Of a stretch of DNA of 64,000 nucleotides, positions 25,702 through 33,703 are shown piece after piece. The DNA is from JANNPJ01 sp965200525. GTDB taxonomy: Bacteria > Actinomycetota > Actinomycetes > Actinomycetales > Kineosporiaceae. The stretch is taken from contig OZ241368.1 in assembly GCA_965200525.1 (NCBI GenBank), positions 1,488,001 to 1,552,000 on the forward strand, read 5' to 3'. The translations under genes were made by a program, and so were the position numbers. Numbering within the stretch: the first letter of the stretch is position 1; every line of letters begins with the position of its first letter. Below the pieces are notes generated by a model. It did not search any database. It was not told the origin of the DNA and saw only the letters and a program-made list of their open reading frames with translations.

Positions 25702-27270
25702 TCAGTGGTTGGCGTGGTAGTGCCGGATCACCCGTAACGGCCCCAGCTGGGCCAGGTAGATCGCCACCTCGTCCAGGTCGCCGTTGAAGTAGTTGCTGGT
25801 CGGCCGGGAAGGCCAGCCGGACAGCGTGTCACCACCCCAGCGGAAGTAGTTGGTGTTGGCCTCCGCCGCTCCCGGTGCCGGGTTGCTCGCTACCACCACC
25901 GTGTCCACGTACATCACCAGCCCGGCGGCGCCCTGGGAGGCGACCAGGTGGTGCCAGGCGCCGTCGTTGTAGGCGCCGGTCGAGGTGATGACGACCAGCG
26001 CGCCGGTGTAGATGCCGAAGGCCAATCGGCCGTCGTCCAGCATGTAGACGACCCGGTCGTACTGGGTGCTGTCGTTGACCGGCTGGTTGCCGAAGCCGAT
26101 CAGCTCGCCGCCGATGGTGCTCGACGTGCGGAACCACATCTCGTAGGTGTAGGCGGTCGGGTTGGCCACCGTGGTCGGGTCGTAGCCGCCACCGGCCGGG
26201 CCGAACCGGACCGAGGTGCTCGCGGCCTGGCCGCCGACCAGGGCTCCGGCCCCGCCCGCGACCACCGAGCGCGGGCGCACGTTGCGGTAGACCCCGTCCC
26301 GGCCGTTGCCGCTGTAGTCGATGATCGGCGTGTCCCAGGAGCTGGTCCGGTAGGCGGCCAGCGGGGCCTCGTCCAGGTGCCAGAGCAGCCAGGGGGTGTC
26401 GGCGGCGACCACCGCCGTGTAGCCGGCCAGCGTGGTCGCCGTGGTGCCGGAGGTGTAGTGCGCGCTGATCCGGCCGGCGGTGAGCTCGCTCAGGTAGATC
26501 GCGGGCTCGTCCAGGGTGCCGGCGAAGTACCCGCCGCCCTCACCGCCCAGCCGCCAGTGGCCGGTGTAGTTCAGGCCGGCCGTGATGCCGGCGTTGATCG
26601 CGACCTGGGCGCCGTCCACGTAGAGCTTCATACCGCCGGGGCCCAGGCTGGCCGCGGCCAGGTGCCAGGCCCCGTTGTTGTAGCCGGTGGCCGGCGAGGT
26701 GATCGTCGTCGCCCCGGCCCCGAACCGCAGCGCCCCGGTGGCCAGCATCGAGATGTACCGGTCACTGGTCCCGCTGTTCAGGAACTCGGCCGTGCCCAGG
26801 CTCAGCAGCCGGCCGCCGGCCGTGGTGGTGGTCTTGAACCAGACCTCCTCGGTGAAGGTGTTCGGGTTGACCAGCGTGGCGTTGGACGACGCGGTCACGT
26901 AGGTGACCCCGGAGAACCGCACCGCGGTGTCGTCGCCCTGGCCGGGGCCACCCGGCACCTGGAACGTGGCCGCCGTGGCCGAGTAGGTGCCCGTGGTGCC
27001 GTGGCCGCTGCTGTCGGCGGCGGTGGCCGAGCCGGCCGCGTCGTCGCCGCGGTAGTACACCAGCGGGTTGTCGTCGAGCACGGCCTGCGGATAGGTCGGG
27101 AACGTGGCCGCGGCCGACAGCGAGCTGCCCGTGTTGCTGGTCGTGGAGGTGAAAGCAGAGGACACGAAGGAGAACTGGCGCAGCGGGACGAGCGCGGCCA
27201 CGGCCGACCCGGTGGCCAGGGCCACGACGATCAGGGCCGCGACGATCAGCCGGGGCCGGGCGCGGCTCAC
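25702..27270 (-). CDS. Secreted two-LamG-domain protein with SipW-like signal
   Basis: This 522-residue protein has an N-terminal hydrophobic segment (about residues 8-27) followed by FVSSAFTSTTSNTGSS. That resembles the processing region of SipW-dependent secreted proteins. Two concanavalin-like LamG modules follow, at about 60-270 and 290-515. Each contains the EVWFKT/EMWFRT strand, a GAWH motif, and LDEPAIYLSEL or LDEVAIYLAQL. LamG domains commonly bind glycans or adhere to surfaces; the ligand here is unknown. It is the last gene of a six-gene operon, its GTG overlapping the previous stop as GTGA. Its whole length aligns with the LamG half of the fused signal peptidase protein upstream, so the two are paralogues. 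Confidence 0.75.
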   Translation of the reverse strand: MSRARPRLIVAALIVVALATGSAVAALVPLRQFSFVSSAFTSTTSNTGSSLSAAATFPTYPQAVLDDNPLVYYRGDDAAGSATAADSSGHGTTGTYSATAATFQVPGGPGQGDDTAVRFSGVTYVTASSNATLVNPNTFTEEVWFKTTTTAGGRLLSLGTAEFLNSGTSDRYISMLATGALRFGAGATTITSPATGYNNGAWHLAAASLGPGGMKLYVDGAQVAINAGITAGLNYTGHWRLGGEGGGYFAGTLDEPAIYLSELTAGRISAHYTSGTTATTLAGYTAVVAADTPWLLWHLDEAPLAAYRTSSWDTPIIDYSGNGRDGVYRNVRPRSVVAGGAGALVGGQAASTSVRFGPAGGGYDPTTVANPTAYTYEMWFRTSSTIGGELIGFGNQPVNDSTQYDRVVYMLDDGRLAFGIYTGALVVITSTGAYNDGAWHHLVASQGAAGLVMYVDTVVVASNPAPGAAEANTNYFRWGGDTLSGWPSRPTSNYFNGDLDEVAIYLAQLGPLRVIRHYHANH

Positions 27271-27860
27271 TGGCTGGCCGCCGTCCAGGTGAGGGCCAGC
27301 TGCGCGGTCAGGCCGCGGGCGGCGTCGTCGTCGGCCAGCGTGGCGGTGACCCGGTAGACCTGGCTAGCCCCGGCCCCGCTCGGGGCGAAGGCTCCGACCC
27401 CGGTCGCGGCACTGGTCGAGGCGGCGGCGAAGGCGGCCACGGTGCCGGTGTAGTCGGTGCTGCCGGCGACGAACCCGGTGCAGGAGCCGAAGCCGCCGCC
27501 GGTACCCTCCTCGATCTTCAGCTTCAGGTAGGTGCCGAGCCCGGTGCCGGTGAGCCCACCCGGGGCGACGTACGTCTTCACCGCGGCCGGCGCCGACCCG
27601 CCGTAGCTGACCTGGATGCAGTTCTGCACCGCGCCGCCCGGCTCCAGGCCGGTGGCGGTGAGCAGCGCGGTGCCGGAGTCGTCGTCGGTCAGGGTCACGG
27701 TTGCGGCGGAGAACGCGTTGCCGGGGTTAGCGGTGGCGGCCACAAAAGCGGCCCGGCTGCCCGACCAGACCACCAGCACGCTCAGCAGCAGACCCATCGG
27801 GCCGGCCGCGACCAGGGCCAGCCGGACGATCCGGGACGGCGCCATCTCTCTCACCCGCAT
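27267..27860 (-). CDS. SipW-dependent-type secreted protein, paralogue 1
   Basis: This 197-residue exported protein has a basic N-terminus, a hydrophobic segment (about 13-33), then AAFVAATANPGNAFSAATV, the post-cleavage motif of SipW-type (TasA/camelysin-like) proteins. The core carries LTDDDSGTALLTATGL, two cysteines (C81 and C127) flanking a beta-rich region, and a terminal ALTWTAAS strand. It is clearly related to the protein at 30132-30725 and more distantly to that at 32490-33626. Its start shares a base with the stop of the signal peptidase fusion gene. A role as a fibre or matrix subunit is an inference. Confidence 0.7.
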   Translation of the reverse strand: MRVREMAPSRIVRLALVAAGPMGLLLSVLVVWSGSRAAFVAATANPGNAFSAATVTLTDDDSGTALLTATGLEPGGAVQNCIQVSYGGSAPAAVKTYVAPGGLTGTGLGTYLKLKIEEGTGGGFGSCTGFVAGSTDYTGTVAAFAAASTSAATGVGAFAPSGAGASQVYRVTATLADDDAARGLTAQLALTWTAASQ

Positions 27861-30139
27861 CAGACGTCGGCGGCGTAGTGGGCGGCGACCCGGGCGGCGC
27901 TCAGCTGGGTGCTGTAGATCGCGATCTCGTCGAGGTCGCCGGCGAAGTAGTCGCTGGTCGGCCGGTTCGGCCAGCCGGCCAGGTTGTCACCACCCCAGCG
28001 CCAGTAGCCGACCCCGGGGTCGGTGGGCCCGGGCGCCGCGTTGGTGGCCACCGGGCTGCCGTCGACGTAGAGCACCAGGCCGGCCGCTCCCTCGGTGCCG
28101 ACGACGTGGTGCCAGGCCCCGTCGTTGTAGGCCGCGGCCGAGCTCACGACCACCGTTCCGCCGGAGTAGATGCCGAAGTTGAGCCGGCCGTCGTCGCGCA
28201 GGTAGATCGCCCGGTCGTAGCCGTTGCTGGCGCCGGTCCGGAAGCTCCCGAAGCTGATCAGCTCACCGCCGTTCGTGCTCGAGCTGCGGAACCAGCACTC
28301 CAGGCTGAAGACGGCCGGGCCGGAGATCGCGGTCGGGTAGTAGCCGATGCCGGACTGGAAATACCGCACCGAGGTGCCGGCCGCGCCACTGCCGGTCAGC
28401 GCACCGCTGCCGCCGGCTACCAGGCCCACGGGAGGCATGTCGTGATAGGTGCCGGGGTGGTTCTGGCCGCTGGAGTCGGCCATCGGGGTGTCGAACACGT
28501 TGCCCGGGTACGACGTCGCGGCCGGGTCGTCCAGGTGCCAGAGGGCCCAGGGGCTGTCGGCGGTCACGACGGCGGTGTAGTCGGCCGGGGCGGTCGCGGC
28601 CAGCCCGGCGGCGTAGTGGGCGGCGACCCGTGCGTCGGACAACTGGCTGAGGTAGATCGCGGCCTCGTCGAGCGAGCCGCCGTAGAAGGAGTTGTCGCCG
28701 CCGATCCGCCAGTAACCGGTGTAGTTCTGCCCGGTGGTCGTGCCGGCGTCGCCGGCCTTCAGGACGCCGTCGAGGTAGAGCCGCATGCCGGCCGGGCCCA
28801 GGCTCGCGGTGGCCAGGTGCCAGGCGCCGTCGTTGTAGCCGGAGGCCGAGTCGATGGAGCTCGACCCGGCCCCGAACTCGACCGCGCCGTTGCCGAAGAT
28901 CCGCAGCATCCGATCGGTGAAGTAGCTGTTGCCCCGGGCGGAGTCGCCCAGCCCGAAGAACCGGCCCCCGGCGGTGCTGGTCGTCTTGAACCAGATCTCC
29001 GAGGTGAAGGTGTTCGGGTTGGTCAGGGACGCGGTCGACCCGGCCGTGGCCAGGCCGACGCCGGCGAACCGGACCGCGGTGTCGGCGCCGGCCCCGGTGC
29101 CACCGGCCGGGCTGCCGGGCGACTGGAACCCGGCGGTCGGGATGACGTAGGTGCCGTCGGTGCCGTGCGGGCTGGAGTCGACCGCGACGGTGGCGCCGGC
29201 AGCCTCGTCGGCCCGGTAGAAGGCCAGCGGGCTGTCGGCCAGCACGGCGTGCCGGTACGGCGGGAAGACCGCGGTGGCGGCGAACGTGTTGGCCGCGTTC
29301 GCGGTGGGCGCGGTGAAGGCGGCCCAGAGGGCGCCGGGCCGGCCGTCGGCGAGCCCGACCACCCCCAGGATCAGGCTCAGGGCGGCACCGAGCGAGACGC
29401 CGGCCCGCAGGGCGACCGGCAGGTCCCGACGACGCCGCCGGCGCGACCGGCTCAGCGGGTACCGGGCGTGCCGGACCGGCAAACGTTCGCGTGCAGGTCT
29501 TTTCGTCTCGCCGGAAGGGCCGGTCGAGTCCCGGACGTCGGTCCGGTCCGGGAGCTCGGCCCGGCGACCGCCCACGGCGAGCAGGCCCAGCAGGATCGCG
29601 GCCCCACCGACCAGGGCCACCCGGCCGTACTGCCGCTGGTGAGCCCAGACCGCGACCAGGCCGATCCGCGGGATCCGGAGCCGGACCACGCCGAGCAGGT
29701 CGGAGCGCGGGACCGGCGAGGAGTCGTTCACCTCGTTGGCGTCGCCCTTGGTCACCAGCTCGCCGTGCTGGTCGAAGTCCACCAGCCGGTGCACCAGGAT
29801 CCGGCCCGGCCGGACCGGGTCGTTCACGGCCACCACGCGGCCCGGCCGGGGCGGGGCCGACACCGGCTGGCTGAGCACGATGTCGCCGGCCGAGAAGGCC
29901 GGGCTCATGCTCCCGCTGAGGAGCACCCCGCTGTGCCAGCCGGCCAGCACCGGCACCGCGGCCACGGCCAGCAGGCCGAGCAGCGCGGCCAGCAGGGTCC
30001 GGGCCAGGGCCACGAGCAGGCCCGGGAACAGGGCCCGCAGCACCGGCCACCGGCGCCGACCGGTGCCGGGCGGCCGCGGCTCGACCCCGAGCCCCCCGGA
30101 GCGGTGCCGGATCGGGGGCCGGCGGTGCGGCTCAGACAC
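27860..30139 (-). CDS. SipW-type signal peptidase I fused to a LamG surface protein
   Basis: This single uninterrupted frame encodes 759 residues. Residues about 1-190 form a peptidase S26B-type signal peptidase: TM 36-68, then SGSMSPAFSAGD with the likely nucleophile S77, ILVHRLVDF with H117 in place of the bacterial Lys, TKGDANEVND with D133, and a second TM at 173-190. After a basic linker, a third hydrophobic segment (243-266) is followed by AAFTAPTANAANTFAAT, a SipW-type substrate cleavage region. Two LamG modules follow (about 290-520 and 530-759). The second half is paralogous to the 25702-27270 protein. The enzyme is therefore joined to what looks like its own substrate. A GTG within the linker (VRHARYPLS, residue 222) could give a separate product. 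Confidence 0.8.
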   Translation of the reverse strand: MSEPHRRPPIRHRSGGLGVEPRPPGTGRRRWPVLRALFPGLLVALARTLLAALLGLLAVAAVPVLAGWHSGVLLSGSMSPAFSAGDIVLSQPVSAPPRPGRVVAVNDPVRPGRILVHRLVDFDQHGELVTKGDANEVNDSSPVPRSDLLGVVRLRIPRIGLVAVWAHQRQYGRVALVGGAAILLGLLAVGGRRAELPDRTDVRDSTGPSGETKRPARERLPVRHARYPLSRSRRRRRRDLPVALRAGVSLGAALSLILGVVGLADGRPGALWAAFTAPTANAANTFAATAVFPPYRHAVLADSPLAFYRADEAAGATVAVDSSPHGTDGTYVIPTAGFQSPGSPAGGTGAGADTAVRFAGVGLATAGSTASLTNPNTFTSEIWFKTTSTAGGRFFGLGDSARGNSYFTDRMLRIFGNGAVEFGAGSSSIDSASGYNDGAWHLATASLGPAGMRLYLDGVLKAGDAGTTTGQNYTGYWRIGGDNSFYGGSLDEAAIYLSQLSDARVAAHYAAGLAATAPADYTAVVTADSPWALWHLDDPAATSYPGNVFDTPMADSSGQNHPGTYHDMPPVGLVAGGSGALTGSGAAGTSVRYFQSGIGYYPTAISGPAVFSLECWFRSSSTNGGELISFGSFRTGASNGYDRAIYLRDDGRLNFGIYSGGTVVVSSAAAYNDGAWHHVVGTEGAAGLVLYVDGSPVATNAAPGPTDPGVGYWRWGGDNLAGWPNRPTSDYFAGDLDEIAIYSTQLSAARVAAHYAADV

Positions 30140-30725
30140 CGGTGGCTTCCCAGGTGAAGGAGGCCTGGCAGTTCAGGCCCTGGGCCGCGTTGTCGTCCTG
30201 CAGGCCGTAGGTGAACCGGTACACCCGGTTCTGCCCGGCCCCGGTCGGCGCCCAGGAGCCCAGGCCGGTGGCCGAGTTGGTGGCCGAGCCGGCCAGCGAG
30301 CCGAGGGTGGAGTTGAAGATCTGGGTGCCGCTGAACCCGGCACAGGAGGCGTTACTGCCGCCGGTGCCTTCCTCAACCTTGAGCACCAGGTAGGCGTCCA
30401 GGCCGGTGCCGGTCACCGAACCGGGGGTGACGAAGAGCTTGACCTGGGCGCCGAGCGTGCCGTGGTAGCTCACGGTGAGGCAGCGCTGGCCCGTGCTGCC
30501 CGGCTGCAGGCCGGAGACCGTGAACAGCGCGGTGCCGCTGTCGTCGTCGGTCAGGCTGACCGTGCCGGCCGAGAAGGTGTTGCCGGAGTTGGAGGTGACG
30601 CCGGTGTAAGCCGCCTGGCTGCCCTGCCAGACCCAGGCCGAGCTGAGCAACAGCCCGAGCGGCACGCTCGTGACCAGGGCCCAGCGCACGAACCGCTGAG
30701 CCCGCCCGTCCGGTCGGCCAGTCAC
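30132..30725 (-). CDS. SipW-dependent-type secreted protein, paralogue 2
   Basis: This 197-residue exported protein is closely similar to the one at 27267-27860. It has a hydrophobic segment (16-33), AAYTGVTSNSGNTFSAGTV, LTDDDSGTALFTVSGL, cysteines C82 and C128, and a third cysteine near the end in GLNCQASFTW. GAGAGGA precedes the GTG at 30723-30725. It overlaps the signal peptidase fusion start by 8 nt. The 82 bp between it and the diguanylate cyclase gene show no clear promoter. As with paralogue 1, a fibre-subunit role rests on the signal type and operon context. Confidence 0.7.
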   Translation of the reverse strand: MTGRPDGRAQRFVRWALVTSVPLGLLLSSAWVWQGSQAAYTGVTSNSGNTFSAGTVSLTDDDSGTALFTVSGLQPGSTGQRCLTVSYHGTLGAQVKLFVTPGSVTGTGLDAYLVLKVEEGTGGSNASCAGFSGTQIFNSTLGSLAGSATNSATGLGSWAPTGAGQNRVYRFTYGLQDDNAAQGLNCQASFTWEATGV

Positions 30726-30807
30726 GTCGCGTCCTCTCTTGCCGGTGGGGTCGGCAATCGCCGGAGGCGAGCCGGATCACCGGTTTCATCGGCACGCACC
30801 GGCGTCG

Positions 30808-32493
30808 TCATGAGCCCGACCGGGTGACCTCCGAGAGATCGCCGAGCATGACCGCATTGCGGCCGGCCTCCTTGGCCCGGTACAGGGCCGCGTCGGCGGC
30901 GGCCACCACCTCGTCCGCCGGTTCGCCGGCCGGGACCACGCCCACGCCGAAGCTCGAGGTCACCACGATCGGGTCGCGGATCGCGGCCACGGCCGACCGC
31001 AGCCGTTCCGCCACCTCCATCGCCTCGGCCGCATCGGCACCCGGCAGCAGCGCCGCGAACTCCTCGCCGCCGTACCGGGCCACCAGCGCATGGGGCGGGG
31101 CGGCCGCGGCCAGGGTGGCCGCCACCGCCTGTAGCACGACGTCGCCGACCTGGTGGCCGTAGGTGTCGTTGACCGCCTTGAACCGGTCCACGTCCGCGAT
31201 GATCACGGCGAAGCCCTCGGTCGAGGTCAGGCCGGCCAGTTCGTTGAACCGCTGGTCGAAGGCGCGGCGGTTGGGCAGGCGGGTCAGCGTGTCGGTGGCC
31301 GCCTGGGCCTGGGCCTGCTGGAACAGCACGGCCCGGGACAGGGCCAGGGCCGCGGTGGCCGAGACCTGCCCGGCGGTGGCGAGCACCCGGCGCTCCACCC
31401 GGGCCCCGTCCCCGGCGCCGTGCTCGAAGATCAGCCAGAGCGGGTCGCCCCGGCCGTCCGGTCCCAGCGGGAGCACCACCAGGCGCTGGGCGTCGGGCAG
31501 CAGCGCGCTCAGCCACGGATCGCGGATCCGGTCCAGCGCCAGCAGCAGGGCCGGCTCCCCCGGCCGCTCGGCCAGCGGCAGCAGGCCGGAGGGATCGCCG
31601 GCGGCCTGAACCGTCGCGGTGGATCGGGCGGCCGCGTCGTCCAGGCCGTGACCGGCGAGCACGGTCAACCGGCCGCCGGGCCGGCTGCAGACCAGCACCC
31701 GGCGGGCGTCGAGCTCGTCGACCACGAACCGGACGGTGCGCCCGAGCACCAGCCGCGGGTCGTCGTCCCGGTGCAGGGCGGTGGCGAAGGCCTGCACGGT
31801 CTCGGCGTCGTGGCGGCGGCGGCGTAGTTCGCGCTCGCTGATCGAGGCGGCCAGGCAGACCACCAGAACCAGGGCCCAGAGCAGGATCAGTTCGGTCACC
31901 GCGCGGTGCGGCGAGCGACCGGGCGAGGTGTCGAACAGGCCGTTCTGCCCGCCCTGATCATCCAGCCCGATCAGCAACGACTGCCAGATCACCAGTTTCA
32001 GGCCGGTCCGGAACGACGCCAGCAGGCAGACCGAGACCAGGAAGATGGCGATCGCCAGGTCGACCGGCAGGTCCGGCCCGGCTCGGTGCTGGACCCACTG
32101 CAGGGCCAGGCTGTCGAGACAGAGCACCAGGCCGAGCCCGCCCACCGCGGTGGGCCGGTGCGTGATCAGCAGGATCGCGGCGCTCGCGAGCGAGGCGGCC
32201 AGCAGGTATCCGAGCGGGCCGGCGACGTCGACGGCCCGGTGCAGGCTGCCGTCGACCCCGGCCGCGAGCAGCAAGGACAGGCAGATCACGGCCCGGACGG
32301 CGGACAGAACGGTGATCCGCTGGCTGAGCGGGACCAGGTCGCCGCCGCCGAAGGACTGGGCCGGCCGGGTCCGTGACTCGGTCCGTGACTGGGTCCGCGG
32401 CTCGGTCCGCGGTTCGGTCCGGCGGGCCGGTGAGAGCAGCCGGGCGGCCGAGAGCGGCTGCTCGGCCCGGCGGGGCCGGGGCAGTCGACTCAT
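30808..32493 (-). CDS. Membrane diguanylate cyclase (MASE-like TMs, GAF, GGDEF)
   Basis: This 561-residue protein has a short repetitive basic N-terminus (RTEPRTEPRTQSRTES), about six hydrophobic segments over 60-225, a GAF-like region (about 245-390) and a GGDEF domain (about 400-555). The catalytic motif is ARYGGEEFAALLPG at about residue 473, and DVDRFKAVNDTYGHQVGD is intact, so c-di-GMP synthesis is expected. The RxxD inhibitory site five residues before the motif is absent. The ATG at 32491-32493 overlaps the upstream stop as ATGA. Its place inside a secreted-protein operon suggests local c-di-GMP control of surface structures (inference). Confidence 0.85.
   Translation of the reverse strand: MSRLPRPRRAEQPLSAARLLSPARRTEPRTEPRTQSRTESRTRPAQSFGGGDLVPLSQRITVLSAVRAVICLSLLLAAGVDGSLHRAVDVAGPLGYLLAASLASAAILLITHRPTAVGGLGLVLCLDSLALQWVQHRAGPDLPVDLAIAIFLVSVCLLASFRTGLKLVIWQSLLIGLDDQGGQNGLFDTSPGRSPHRAVTELILLWALVLVVCLAASISERELRRRRHDAETVQAFATALHRDDDPRLVLGRTVRFVVDELDARRVLVCSRPGGRLTVLAGHGLDDAAARSTATVQAAGDPSGLLPLAERPGEPALLLALDRIRDPWLSALLPDAQRLVVLPLGPDGRGDPLWLIFEHGAGDGARVERRVLATAGQVSATAALALSRAVLFQQAQAQAATDTLTRLPNRRAFDQRFNELAGLTSTEGFAVIIADVDRFKAVNDTYGHQVGDVVLQAVAATLAAAAPPHALVARYGGEEFAALLPGADAAEAMEVAERLRSAVAAIRDPIVVTSSFGVGVVPAGEPADEVVAAADAALYRAKEAGRNAVMLGDLSEVTRSGS
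32366..32420 (-). repeat. 12-bp in-frame tandem repeat (RTEP-type)
   Basis: About four imperfect 12-bp units near the 5' end of the diguanylate cyclase gene encode successive RTEP, RTQS and RTES tetrapeptides. Such a tract can change in copy number without breaking the frame. It lies in the cytoplasmic N-terminus ahead of the first membrane segment. Confidence 0.6.
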
Positions 32494-33626
32494 CCCGGCC
32501 CCGCTCCGCCGGCCGCCCGATAGCCGGCCGAGCCGTACTCGAGCGGGAAGGCCAGGGTCAGCTCCCGACGGGTCCGGGAGGCGTTGGCCAGCTTGGGATC
32601 TCGCGCGTCGATCCGGTACTGCAGCAGCATGAACGCGGCCGCCAGCAGGATCGGCAGCAGGGTGAACTGGGGCCGGGCCAGCACGCCGACCACGGTCCGC
32701 CCGACCTGGCGGGGCACGGTCACGGTCAGCCGGAGGTCGGCCCCGTCGGAGCCCGAGCCACCGGATCCGTCCGACCCCGAGCCCCCGGACCCGGGCGAGA
32801 GCGGACCGGACGGCGAGAAGGGCGACACGGCGTCCGAGGTCGGGGAGGTCGGGGAGGTCGACGGCTCGGCCGTGCTCCCGGAACCGGCGGACGGCGTCGG
32901 CTCGGACGCCGCGGTGTCGGACCCACCCGGCAGCGGAACGACCGGCGAACCCTGGGTCCCGGACCCACCCGACCCGGAGCCACCCGACCCGGAGCCACCC
33001 GACCCACCGGGACCGGAGCCACCACCGGGTCCATCGCCGTCGCCGGGAGGGCCGGACGATGTCGGCGAGCCGGACGGCGTGGGTTCCGGACCCGGGCCGT
33101 CCAGCCGCCAGACGAAGGTGGCCCCGGCCTGCTGCCCCTGGCCGGACGACTCGTCGGCCAGGGTGACCACGAACTTGAACGTGCGCCTCGATCGGGGGCC
33201 CGGGGCCCAGCCACTGGTGATCCCCTTCTGCCCCAGGGCGGCCAGTCCGGCGACGGTGCCCTGATAGATCCGGGAGCCGGTGAAACCGGTGCAATCGCCG
33301 TACCGGCCACCGGTGCCGACCAGCACCTCGAGGCCGAGCTGGGGGGCCAGCCGGCCGGTCAGGTCGTCGACCAGGAGCCGAACCTGGTCGTCCGGACCGC
33401 CGCCCCCGGCGGCCACGGCCAGGCAGGCCGCGCGGGCCCGGCCCGGCACGAGGTCGTCAGTGTCGGTGAACAGCGGGTGCCCGGAGTCGTCGTCGATCAG
33501 CCGGGTGGCCACCGAGGTCGGCGATCCGGCCTCGCTCAGCGCCCAGGCGGCGGCGCCGGAGAGCATCACGGCGGCCACCACTCCGACGGCCGCGAGCGGG
33601 GTCGACCGAAAGGTCGGTACCGGCAC
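32490..33626 (-). CDS. SipW-type-like secreted protein with Gly/Ser/Pro linker and membrane anchor
   Basis: This 378-residue protein has a signal/hydrophobic segment (about 10-29) and a core related to the two 197-residue proteins: LIDDDSGHPLF, C68 and C112, GTGGRYGDCTGF, and a terminal ATFVWRLDG. A low-complexity linker of about 120 residues follows (PTPSGSP, GSGGSGSGG, SPTSPTSD). It ends with a single hydrophobic segment (TLLPILLAAAFMLLQY, about 337-352) and a cytoplasmic tail. It would thus be displayed from the membrane, perhaps as the anchor or base of the secreted paralogues (inference). It is the first gene of the operon. The GTG at 33624-33626 has an ideal AGGAGGT site 8 nt upstream, but that site is in a hairpin. 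Confidence 0.7.
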   Translation of the reverse strand: MPVPTFRSTPLAAVGVVAAVMLSGAAAWALSEAGSPTSVATRLIDDDSGHPLFTDTDDLVPGRARAACLAVAAGGGGPDDQVRLLVDDLTGRLAPQLGLEVLVGTGGRYGDCTGFTGSRIYQGTVAGLAALGQKGITSGWAPGPRSRRTFKFVVTLADESSGQGQQAGATFVWRLDGPGPEPTPSGSPTSSGPPGDGDGPGGGSGPGGSGGSGSGGSGSGGSGTQGSPVVPLPGGSDTAASEPTPSAGSGSTAEPSTSPTSPTSDAVSPFSPSGPLSPGSGGSGSDGSGGSGSDGADLRLTVTVPRQVGRTVVGVLARPQFTLLPILLAAAFMLLQYRIDARDPKLANASRTRRELTLAFPLEYGSAGYRAAGGAGPG

Positions 33627-33634
33627 CGCTCGTC

Positions 33635-33662
33635 ACCTCCTGGAAAGACTGCGTCAGGAGGT
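33635..33662 (-). promoter_or_regulatory. Hairpin sequestering the Shine-Dalgarno of the surface operon
   Basis: Read on the minus strand, ACCTCCTG (33662-33655), a 12-nt loop, and CAGGAGGT (33642-33635) are perfectly complementary. The second arm contains the entire AGGAGGT ribosome site of the first operon gene, 8 nt from its GTG. Folding would block initiation, so a translational switch or thermometer is plausible. A role as a terminator after menD is the alternative. Confidence 0.55.
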
Positions 33663-33703
33663 CATCGGGTGGTGGCGGGGTGGCCTTGACCCGGACGGGC
33701 TAT

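Noticed and set aside
32930..33040. Gly/Ser-rich repeat in the first surface gene as a PE_PGRS-like protein
   Set aside because: The repeat is a linker between a folded domain and a membrane anchor, with no PE domain or calcium-binding GGxGxDxxx pattern.
25702..33626. Interpretation of the LamG/SipW cluster as a phage tail or toxin locus
   Set aside because: There are no structural phage genes, integrase or immunity gene. The signal peptidase and diguanylate cyclase fit a surface-structure role better.
33635..33662. c-di-GMP riboswitch in the leader of the surface operon
   Set aside because: The space after menD is only 77 bp and shows a single hairpin. The conserved GEMM-type core and tetraloop receptor are not seen.
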